From the NCBI GenBank assembly GCA_027371665.1, contig DAHXMP010000163.1:1-7931 (forward strand): a stretch of DNA of 7,931 nt, given 5' to 3'. Below are positions 1-5,369 of the stretch, in pieces. Every line of letters starts with the position of its first letter. Positions within the stretch are counted from its first letter, which is position 1. Position numbers and translations under genes: made by a program. The notes beneath the pieces are model-generated. The model saw nothing but the letters and a program-made list of their open reading frames with translations, had not been told where the DNA came from and made no database searches. This stretch comes from Bacteroidota bacterium (GTDB lineage Bacteria > Bacteroidota > Ignavibacteria > Kapaibacteriales > UBA2268).

Positions 1-1521
1 GGCGATTTATCGCGTAATGAAGCCATAAAGATACCGACTTACTGGGGACAGAAAGAGTCGGAACACTCGCCGCCATACATGGGAATTATCGTTCTTGGAT
101 TTGCCATAATAGGATTTATAATTTTCAGAAAAAATACTTTCGTGCAATTTCTTTTCGTTTTGTCTTTATTTGGTTTACTGCTCTCATTCGGGAAAAATCT
201 GCCTCTTTTGTATGATTTATTCTATTACTATGTCCCGAGCTTCAATAAATTCAGGGCACCGAGCATGTCGCTTGCATTGATGCACTTTGCCGTGCCTATT
301 CTTGCGGGCTACGGCTTAACTGCAATAATTAACTGGAGGAAGAATCTGACTGCTTCTGACAGGAAAGTTCTTTATGCGGGAATAATCGGTGCAATCTCAT
401 TTCTTGTTTTGGCATTAATTTATTCAGCGGCATTTAAAGATTCATACATTGAAGCATTTTCTTCGAGCCCGGTCGGTTCGAGGTATCCCGCAGAGATTCA
501 GAATTTTGTATGGAGCGAAATGATAAGCGATTGGTACATTAATGCACTGATTGCAATTGTCGTTGGCTTGACTGCAATGTTTTTCGTAAGGAAGAAACTG
601 AGCCGCGGGCTGTTCCTGACAATCATTGCGGCTCTGCTTGTCTTCGATATGTGGCGCGTCGATAACCGTGCTATGGATGTTTCCGACAAATCAATCGAAT
701 CGGAACTGTTCAGGAGAACTGATGTCGTTAATTTCATTAAACAGGACAAATCTCTATACAGGATTGCCGACTTCGTCTCACAGCCTGCAAATGTTCCGGC
801 ATACTTCCTTTTTGAAAACGTGAACGGTTATCATGCCGCAAAGCTGAGAATTTACCAGGATTTGATGGACGTCGCTAATCTCGGTCAGGCTGCGGGTTCC
901 ACGTCAATAGTGTATAATCCTTTGCTTTGGAATCTAATGAACGTTAAATATATAATTTCCGAGCAAAAAATCTCAGAGGGAATCGAGCCTGTCTTCAAAT
1001 CGCAGGAGACTAAATCTTACGTATTTCAAAACCCGGGATGCCTGCCGCGGACATTCTTCGTCAAATCCGCTGCGATTGCAAATCCTATGGATATTCTCAT
1101 GCACCTGAAGAATGAAGATTTCAATCCTCTCGATACCGCTTTTATCGAGAAGGCACTGCCTGGAAGCATTGTCCCGCCGGATTCGTCGGTATATTCAAAA
1201 GTTTTATCACATGAAAACGAATATATTAAAATCGAGGCAAAAGCAAGCGGGAACAATCTTTTGTATATCGGCGAAATTTATTATCCGCCATGCTGGAGAG
1301 CTTTTATTGACGGGCAGCCTGCGAAGATTTTCAAAACGGATTTTGCTTTCCGTTCTATTATTGTGCCGAAAGGCAAACATATAATAGAAATGAAGTACAT
1401 ATCGAAAGATTTTGAGCTTGGTAAAACTTTAAGCACTATAATGATTATTATTTTAATGCTATCACTCGTCGTGTCAGTGTTTCTCGAATTCAGGAAGAAG
1501 AAAGCCGTTAAGGAAGAATAA
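1..1521 (+). CDS. YfhO-family polytopic membrane protein, C-terminal part (5' end outside window)
   Basis: The reading frame is open from base 1 to the TAA at 1519-1521, giving 506 residues. The ATG at 79 is internal: 26 in-frame residues precede it, including YWGQKESEHSPPY, a stretch typical of the loop before a membrane helix in this family. Hydrophobic helices are visible at about residues 28-42, 48-64, 90-108, 121-143, 176-196 and 202-215, and a last one near 477-495 is followed by a basic tail (EFRKKK). Between the helix block and the last helix lies a large, probably extracytoplasmic domain. It contains family-like signatures GYHAAKL, LWNLMNVKYII and a beta-rich YYPPCWRAFIDG segment. 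YfhO proteins (PF09586) are GT-C-like membrane proteins; in Bacillus one is linked to glycosylation of lipoteichoic acid. In this phylum the substrate is unknown, and a role in envelope glycan or lipid-linked sugar transfer is only inference. The gene ends just before a repeat-rich gap. Confidence 0.88.
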   Translation, partial: GDLSRNEAIKIPTYWGQKESEHSPPYMGIIVLGFAIIGFIIFRKNTFVQFLFVLSLFGLLLSFGKNLPLLYDLFYYYVPSFNKFRAPSMSLALMHFAVPILAGYGLTAIINWRKNLTASDRKVLYAGIIGAISFLVLALIYSAAFKDSYIEAFSSSPVGSRYPAEIQNFVWSEMISDWYINALIAIVVGLTAMFFVRKKLSRGLFLTIIAALLVFDMWRVDNRAMDVSDKSIESELFRRTDVVNFIKQDKSLYRIADFVSQPANVPAYFLFENVNGYHAAKLRIYQDLMDVANLGQAAGSTSIVYNPLLWNLMNVKYIISEQKISEGIEPVFKSQETKSYVFQNPGCLPRTFFVKSAAIANPMDILMHLKNEDFNPLDTAFIEKALPGSIVPPDSSVYSKVLSHENEYIKIEAKASGNNLLYIGEIYYPPCWRAFIDGQPAKIFKTDFAFRSIIVPKGKHIIEMKYISKDFELGKTLSTIMIIILMLSLVVSVFLEFRKKKAVKEE

Positions 1522-1526
1522 TGTGT

Positions 1527-1547
1527 GTCATGCTGAGCGGAGTCGAA
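1527..1547 (+). repeat. Partial dispersed intergenic repeat (GCTGAGCGGAGTCGAA type)
   Basis: Six bases after the YfhO stop codon comes GTCATGCTGAGCGGAGTCGAA. From memory this resembles one arm of a repeat seen between genes in many Bacteroidetes/Chlorobi genomes, where it often continues into a matching inverted arm. Here only one arm is present and no complementary arm follows within about 100 bases, so it looks like a remnant. The assignment rests on pattern memory and was not searched. Confidence 0.4.
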
Positions 1548-1571
1548 ACATGTAATTATATGAAATAAATG

Positions 1572-1592
1572 TTCAACACATACGGTGTTGAA
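1572..1592. repeat. Short palindromic repeat, TACGG core
   Basis: TTCAACAC (1572-1579) and GTGTTGAA (1585-1592) are perfect inverted arms around the 5-base loop ATACG. The following bases are A-rich rather than a T tract, so it is not a classical terminator of the YfhO gene on the plus strand. It shares the TACGG core and CAAC-type arms with the palindrome at 1628-1644, suggesting members of one small repeat family. Confidence 0.6.
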
Positions 1593-1627
1593 AAATAGAT
1601 TTGAAATATTGTGTCACTACTGATATT

Positions 1628-1644
1628 CAACTCCTACGGAGTTG
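1628..1644. repeat. Short palindromic repeat, TACGG core
   Basis: CAACTCC (1628-1634) and GGAGTTG (1638-1644) form a perfect 7-base inverted repeat around TAC. The TTGAA at 1645-1649 repeats the end of the element at 1572-1592. Elements of this form resemble REP-like intergenic palindromes of Bacteroidetes-related genomes. No transposase gene is present in the window. Confidence 0.6.
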
Positions 1645-1714
1645 TTGAAGGAATTAACGTAACATATCACGTAGTAATTGTATATTAGTAGAATTGTGAA
1701 TCTAAGATACAGTA

Positions 1715-1731
1715 CAATCCCGTAAAGATTG
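1715..1731. repeat. Degenerate palindrome, CCGTA core (TACGG on the other strand)
   Basis: CAATC (1715-1719) and GATTG (1727-1731) are inverted arms around CCGTAAA. The central CCGTA is the reverse complement of the TACGG found in the two palindromes upstream, so this may be a decayed third copy in the opposite orientation. The arms are only 5 bases, so chance is possible. Confidence 0.35.
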
Positions 1732-1765
1732 AACATCTGTAAAAATGTGATAAGAAGAAAAAAAA

Positions 1766-2362
1766 ATGAACGATGCCGAATTACTTGAATGGTGCAGGGC
1801 TAAAGCCGAAGCCAATAAATACATAAGTTTCCCTGAAGAGCTTCTGAACGAAATTACTGCAGAGCAGGCTCTGCTCGTTGCCGGCATGTTCGGTGCCAAT
1901 ACTTTAATACTCCTACCCGAAAAAGAACGAAACTTCTTCGAGTGGCTCAAAGCAGAAGACCCTGCCGTTTGGGAAGACTTATGGGGTGGCGAAGAATCCG
2001 GCATCGAGCCTTACGTCGTGGCAATCGGCTTCCTGCCAAAAGTAACCGGCGGCGGACGCGGCTTCCCGATTTGCGACCTCGTTGCCTGTGACAATTACTA
2101 TTTCACACAGGAACACATAATAAGCGAAGAATCAAAACTCATGCTCGAATCCGCTAAGGAGCGGCTGATGGCAAAGCAGAAGCTCACTCCCGCACAACTG
2201 TTAACCCTAGAAATTTCGATTTCACCGATAGATATCTGGCGTTTTGCTTACAATTACAAAATCGGCCTTGCAGACGCAAAGCAAGCCGTACAAACTCTTG
2301 TCGAGGACAAGGTGTTGATTCACCTGAGCAAGGCAGAGCATCTTGCTAATTTTATAGAGTGA
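1766..2362 (+). CDS. Hypothetical protein, 198 aa, soluble, unknown function
   Basis: I do not recognise the family. The ATG at 1766 follows an A/G-rich stretch (AAGAAG at 1752-1757), a plausible ribosome binding site, and no better start lies upstream. The protein has no signal peptide or membrane helix and is rich in acidic residues. The first 70 residues look mostly helical (ELLEWC, EELLNEITAEQALL, FFEWLKAEDPAVWEDLWGG). The middle (80-110) is more strand-like, with a glycine-rich turn (TGGGRGFP) and two nearby cysteines, C103 and C108, in the stretch CDLVACD. The last 60 residues are helical and end FIE; their arrangement could suit a small winged-helix-like fold, but that is speculation. 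Normal amino-acid composition and regular codon use support a real gene. It stands alone, with a repeat-bearing gap upstream and a decayed toxin-antitoxin locus downstream, so context gives no functional clue. Confidence 0.75.
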   Translation: MNDAELLEWCRAKAEANKYISFPEELLNEITAEQALLVAGMFGANTLILLPEKERNFFEWLKAEDPAVWEDLWGGEESGIEPYVVAIGFLPKVTGGGRGFPICDLVACDNYYFTQEHIISEESKLMLESAKERLMAKQKLTPAQLLTLEISISPIDIWRFAYNYKIGLADAKQAVQTLVEDKVLIHLSKAEHLANFIE

Positions 2363-2436
2363 AGGCATAAAACATTTTTCCTTTTCATTTATCTTTATGT
2401 TAAATTTTTTAAATTGTAAATAAAAAGGAATTAAAA

Positions 2437-2665
2437 ATGCCGACTGTAAGTTCAGAACATAAAGATTTGATTTATCGTGCACTGGATAAAATCCCAAAAG
2501 AATCATACCCGGCTTTGTATAGCATGATTAAAAAATTTTCTTTTCAGAACTAAAAATCAGAAGAGTAAAACTCAAACTTTAATGGGACTTTGGGGTAACC
2601 TGGAAATCAGCGATGACCTGATAGAAGAAGCTAAAAATTCAATTTTTAACTTCAGGGAAACGTAA
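2437..2665 (+). pseudogene. Decayed VapB-like antitoxin (frameshifted), partner of a PIN toxin
   Basis: A good ribosome binding site (AAGGA, 2425-2429) stands 7 bases before the ATG at 2437. The first frame reads MPTVSSEHKDLIYRALDKIP, then a short helix ending at MIKKFSFQN, and stops at TAA 2551-2553 after 38 codons. The rest of the antitoxin continues in the next frame from about 2543. It includes TLMGLWGNLEIS and DDLIEEAKNSIF and ends FRET with TAA at 2663-2665. Removing one T from the T-rich run TTTTCTTTT (2536-2544) joins both parts into a protein of about 75 residues. The MGLW...ISDDLIEEAKNSIF tail is typical of small antitoxins encoded directly before PIN toxins. Its stop overlaps the next ATG (TAATG), the usual translational coupling. 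A sequencing error in the T run could imitate this single shift, but the partner is broken in many places. Confidence 0.75.
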
Positions 2666-3056
2666 TGGTTTATGTAAGGATACTCACTCGCTTGTCTGGT
2701 ATTTAACCAACGATAAAAACTAAGTAAAAACGCTTCCGATACATTTGAATCATCAATTGACAAAAGTATTATCGTCATTCTAACAATCGTTCTTGCCGAA
2801 ATTCTGTAATCTGTATATAAATTAAAAAGTCAGGATAAAAATATCAATTCAGGATACAGTAAACGCAATATTAAACAATGCGAACATAAAAATATCTCCA
2901 TTAGACCTTGACTTGCTGATGATTGTATCCAAAATAGAACAACCGATAGAACTGCATGATAAAATAATATCAGCAACTGCAATTTCATAAAATACTGATT
3001 TAATAACAAAATGCCGGAAAATAAAAAACAATAATTTGGTTAAAGTTGTATGGTAA
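2665..3056 (+). pseudogene. Decayed PIN-domain (VapC-type) ribonuclease toxin
   Basis: The fragments read in order as one PIN toxin of about 130 residues, the normal family size. The start MVYV (2665-2676) is followed by a shift. DTHSLVWYLTNDK (2679-2717) carries the first catalytic Asp. After a second shift, LSKNASDTFESS and then IVLAEIL (to 2806) carry the second acid, Glu 2798-2800. An in-frame TAA (2807-2809) comes next, then SVYKLK. After a third shift near 2825, frame 0 runs from about 2826 to 3056: KISIQDTV, SPLDLDLLMIV and ELHDKIISATA, with the third acid, Asp 2958-2960. A second stop lies at TAA 2988-2990, and the end reads NTDLITKCRKIK, LVKVVW, then TAA 3054-3056. The usual fourth acid in LITKD is Cys here (TGC 3012-3014). 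Three shifts, two stops and a lost active-site residue show it cannot be functional. VapC toxins cleave RNA and are neutralised by the co-encoded antitoxin. The order antitoxin-toxin with TAATG overlap is preserved. Confidence 0.8.
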
Positions 3057-3084
3057 TTTATAAGCCTGAGTTGTTTTTGATGTG

Positions 3085-3206
3085 TGCTGAAATGGCTTTC
3101 CGCTAATGGTGGCGGGGGATGAGAAGTTTAACAAACCGTTCGGAAAGCATATGAGTACAAGCGTAACGCAACGGCTGAGTTTTAATGACAGAGAAAAAGA
3201 AAACTC
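3085..3206. other. GC-richer intergenic patch with nested inverted repeats, identity unknown
   Basis: This patch stands out from the AT-rich DNA on both sides, and no gene-length frame crosses it. It holds several inverted repeats. GCTTTCCG (3095-3102) pairs with CGGAAAGC (3141-3148). CCGTT (3136-3140) can pair with AACGG (3170-3174). GCGT/ACGC forms a tight palindrome at 3161-3169. GAGTTTT (3177-3183) pairs with AAAACTC (3200-3206). The stretch between the first pair includes GGTGGCGGGGGATG. It could be a structured RNA, the end of a mobile element, or a dispersed repeat. It lies right after the dead toxin gene and about 150 bases before gcvT. I could not match it to a known riboswitch core, including the glycine riboswitch expected before some gcv genes. 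Confidence 0.4.
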
Positions 3207-3285
3207 TGCTTACTAAACAATATTGGCTAAAACCCGAATTTAAATTTGCAGTTTAAATATTTCCTTTCTGTTCAATTCAAATTTT

Positions 3286-3316
3286 ATTGAGATTGAATTT
3301 AATTATAGTAGATTTG
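3286..3316 (+). promoter_or_regulatory. Putative Bacteroidetes-type promoter for gcvT
   Basis: TAGATTTG (3309-3316) matches the Bacteroidetes -7 element TAnnTTTG exactly. A TTG (3287-3289, in ATTGA) lies 19 bases upstream, the usual distance for the -33 element. Transcription would begin near 3322, leaving a leader of about 35 bases before the gcvT ATG. The consensus is known from Bacteroides and Flavobacterium; its use in this organism is inferred. Confidence 0.5.
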
Positions 3317-3346
3317 TAATCAATTGAATTGTTATTTTTTGATTAT

Positions 3347-3351
3347 AAGGA
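3347..3351 (+). promoter_or_regulatory. Ribosome binding site deciding the gcvT start
   Basis: AAGGA ends 5 bases before the ATG at 3357. The longer in-frame ATG at 3324 has no such site and would add eleven residues (starting MNCYFL) that GcvT proteins do not normally have. Another ATG at 3352 is out of frame. Confidence 0.75.
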
Positions 3352-3356
3352 ATGAA

Positions 3357-4442
3357 ATGAAGTACACGATTTTTAATGCTATTCATAAAGAGCTTGGAGC
3401 AAAGATGGTGGCTTTTGCAGGATACGAGATGCCAATACAGTATCCTTACGGTATTATTCACGAGCACATGGTTGTCCGGCAAAAAGCAGGCGTTTTTGAT
3501 GTATCGCACATGGGTGAGTTCGAAATCAGGGGCAAGGATGCACTTGCTTTTGTTCAGAAAATCACCATTAATGATGCCTCGAAACTGAGCATGGGAAAAA
3601 TCCAGTATTCTGCATTTTGCCTTCCCACGGGCGGCATTGTTGATGACCTGCTCGTTTACTGTATGGGTGAATGGTTTATGCTCGTGGTTAACGGAGCAAA
3701 TATTGACAAGGATTTTGCATGGTGCCAAAAAAACACAAAAGGATTTGAAGTGGATTTGAAGAATGTAACCGATGAAGTGAACCTGCTTGCAGTTCAGGGA
3801 CCTAAATCTTTGGATATATTGCAGAAGCTGACTCATGTTAATCTTACCGAAATCGAGTATTACAATTTCAAAAACGGCTCGCTTGCCGGTGTGAATATGA
3901 TAATTTCGAGAACGGGCTATACAGGTGAACTTGGATTCGAAATATATTTCCGGGGCAATTTTACTGTTGCAAAAAAAGTTTGGGATGATGTCTTCATATC
4001 GGGGGCTGAATTCGGAATCGAGCCTGTGGGCCTTGGCTCGCGAGACACATTACGATTGGAAAAAGGCTACTGCCTTTATGGAAACGATATTGACGAAACT
4101 ACAAATCCAATCGAAGCAAGCCTCGGATGGATTACAAAACCTGCTAAGGCAGATTTTAACGGAAAAGATATCATTGTCAAAGTTAAGGAAGAAGGAGTCA
4201 GAAGGAAGCTTGTAGGTTTCATTCTTGAAACGGAGAAATTTATACCAAGACATGAATATAAAATCTTCGCAGGGGGTAAAGAAGTTGGATATGTTACAAG
4301 CGGCAACATATCTCCCATCCTGAACAAGCCTATCGGAATGGGCTATGTTGCAGTTTCCTGTTCTCAGCCCGGAAGCAAAATCGAAATTGAGGCAAGAGGA
4401 AAAACTTTTCCTGCCGAAGTTGTAAAACTGCCCTTTGTTTGA
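3357..4442 (+). CDS. gcvT: Aminomethyltransferase, T-protein of the glycine cleavage system
   Basis: This cytoplasmic enzyme takes the aminomethyl group carried on lipoyl-GcvH, releases ammonia and makes 5,10-methylenetetrahydrofolate. From the chosen start the protein has 361 residues, the usual GcvT length. Family signatures appear in order: FDVSHMGE (48-54), GGIVDDLLVY (92-101), LAVQGPKS (144-151), SRTGYTGELGFEIY (184-197), PVGLGSRDTLRLEKGYCLYG (223-242), NPIEASLGW (250-258), a C-terminal domain starting near LVGFILE, and VTSGNISP (313-320). The DD pair (96-97) includes the Asp that is catalytically important in characterised GcvT. The C-terminal VTSGNISPILNKPIGMGYV pattern supports GcvT over the related dimethylglycine or sarcosine dehydrogenase domains. 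No other gcv genes (gcvH, gcvP) are in the window. The next gene starts 12 bases after the stop, so the two are probably co-transcribed. No key residue appears missing. Confidence 0.96.
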   Translation: MKYTIFNAIHKELGAKMVAFAGYEMPIQYPYGIIHEHMVVRQKAGVFDVSHMGEFEIRGKDALAFVQKITINDASKLSMGKIQYSAFCLPTGGIVDDLLVYCMGEWFMLVVNGANIDKDFAWCQKNTKGFEVDLKNVTDEVNLLAVQGPKSLDILQKLTHVNLTEIEYYNFKNGSLAGVNMIISRTGYTGELGFEIYFRGNFTVAKKVWDDVFISGAEFGIEPVGLGSRDTLRLEKGYCLYGNDIDETTNPIEASLGWITKPAKADFNGKDIIVKVKEEGVRRKLVGFILETEKFIPRHEYKIFAGGKEVGYVTSGNISPILNKPIGMGYVAVSCSQPGSKIEIEARGKTFPAEVVKLPFV

Positions 4443-4454
4443 TAAATATATCTT

Positions 4455-5261
4455 ATGCCTGCTGTTTACAACTGGAATCCCGAATTATATAAGAAAAGCT
4501 CATCAGAACAAATGAGATGGGCATTGGAGCTTGTGTCAAAAATTAACCTGCAAGGCGACGAAAGGCTTTTGGATATCGGCTGTGGAGACGGCAAGGTTAC
4601 TGCCCGGATAGCAGAATCCCTCAGCCGGGGCTCAGTTACCGGCATTGACAGTTCTCCTGAAATGATTGATTATGCAAAGAAATCTTTTCCCGAAACTGAA
4701 TATCCTAATATTTCATTTCAGGTAATGGATGCCGCCGATTTAAAATTTTCAGGTGAATTTGATTACGTGTTTTCAAATGCCACATTACATTGGGTAAAGG
4801 ACCAGCATGCAGTTATGAAAGGCGTTGCTAAATCTCTTAAAACAGGAGGGAAATTATTCATTCAGATGGGTGCCAAAGGAAATGCATCTGCTATGTTTGA
4901 AGTCATGAACGAACTAATCAGGCGGGACAAATGGAAACCATTTTTTGAAAACACTAATACGCTTTATAACTTTTTCCTGCCCGATGAATACAGGGTTTTT
5001 ATCAAAAATGCAGGTTTATCACCAATCCGTATAGAGGTAGTCCCTAAAGAAATGGTTCATCAAGGAACTGATGGAATAAAAAACTGGCTCAGAAGCGTTT
5101 GGCTCCCTTACACTCAGCGTGTTCCCGATAACGAAAGGGAAGAATTTATCAACCTTCTGACAGAAAATTTTGAAAAAGAAAATCCTCCCGACATTAACGG
5201 TATTTTTCATATAGATATGCTCAGGCTTGAAGTCGAAGCTGAGAAAATTTCTGATTATTAA
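4455..5261 (+). CDS. Class I SAM-dependent methyltransferase, trans-aconitate methyltransferase-like
   Basis: The protein has 268 residues and no signal peptide, so it is cytoplasmic. The N-terminus (YNWNPELYKKSSSEQMRWALEL) resembles Tam-type methyltransferases, which begin with a W(N/D)P.LY motif. The SAM-binding Rossmann core is clear: motif I LLDIGCGDG (38-46), the acidic end of strand 2 in GIDSSPEMI (63-71, Asp 65), MDAADL (91-96), and the strand 4 motif FDYVFSNATLHWV (102-114), which strongly recalls the Tam and BioC families. The C-terminal half (from about 145) forms the substrate cap and ends with an IFHIDMLRLEVEAEK segment. The true substrate cannot be told from sequence: trans-aconitate, a malonyl thioester, or another small carboxylate are possible. 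It starts 12 bases after gcvT with no obvious Shine-Dalgarno sequence, suggesting translational coupling. There is no known functional link to glycine cleavage, though both enzymes handle one-carbon units. Confidence 0.88.
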   Translation: MPAVYNWNPELYKKSSSEQMRWALELVSKINLQGDERLLDIGCGDGKVTARIAESLSRGSVTGIDSSPEMIDYAKKSFPETEYPNISFQVMDAADLKFSGEFDYVFSNATLHWVKDQHAVMKGVAKSLKTGGKLFIQMGAKGNASAMFEVMNELIRRDKWKPFFENTNTLYNFFLPDEYRVFIKNAGLSPIRIEVVPKEMVHQGTDGIKNWLRSVWLPYTQRVPDNEREEFINLLTENFEKENPPDINGIFHIDMLRLEVEAEKISDY

Positions 5262-5270
5262 TAAATAATC
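5253..5270. repeat. AT-rich inverted repeat overlapping the methyltransferase stop codon
   Basis: GATTATT (5253-5259) and AATAATC (5264-5270) form a perfect 7-base inverted repeat with a 4-base loop. It ends one base before the TTGACA box at 5272. It could be a weak hairpin or an operator next to the promoter. Nearly all pairs are A-T, and chance is a real alternative in such AT-rich DNA. Confidence 0.3.
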
Positions 5271-5271
5271 G

Positions 5272-5302
5272 TTGACAAGATAATGTAAATCCTTTAATTT
5301 AG
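5272..5302 (+). promoter_or_regulatory. Putative promoter for the TonB-dependent receptor gene
   Basis: TTGACA (5272-5277) is a perfect -35 box, and TAATTT (5295-5300) lies 17 bases downstream. Read in the Bacteroidetes manner, TTG is followed after 20 bases by TAATTTAG, one mismatch from TAnnTTTG. Both readings point to the same site, with transcription starting near 5308 and a leader of about 60 bases. The receptor ATG has no clear Shine-Dalgarno sequence, which is common in this phylum. Confidence 0.5.
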
Positions 5303-5369
5303 AAAATAATAAAAATACCTTTTAACTGTACAAAATAAAATTATTGAGTCATTATACCATCGTTTCATT

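Noticed and set aside
79..81. ATG as the start of the YfhO gene
   Set aside because: The frame is open to base 1 and the preceding residues fit the family, so this Met is internal, at the start of a membrane helix.
2222..2506. 94-codon open frame on the minus strand
   Set aside because: It overlaps the end of the 198-residue gene and the antitoxin start on the opposite strand, and has no ribosome binding site or recognisable protein.
2849..3031. 60-codon open frame on the minus strand
   Set aside because: It is the antisense shadow of the PIN toxin remnant, which reads convincingly on the plus strand.
3125..3148. Integron attC-like site (GTTTAAC at 3126-3132)
   Set aside because: Only one short core-like heptamer is present, with no paired second core and no cassette or integrase gene.
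3324..3356. Upstream in-frame ATG as start of gcvT
   Set aside because: It has no ribosome binding site, adds residues foreign to GcvT, and would start almost at the predicted transcription start.
3061..3356. Glycine riboswitch before gcvT
   Set aside because: GACAGAG at 3187-3193 recalls part of the aptamer, but the CACCGAAGG and CTCTCAGG core elements are absent.
3303..3836. 177-codon open frame on the minus strand
   Set aside because: It lies opposite gcvT, whose protein is unmistakable. The antisense translation is unlike a known protein and rich in Cys and His.
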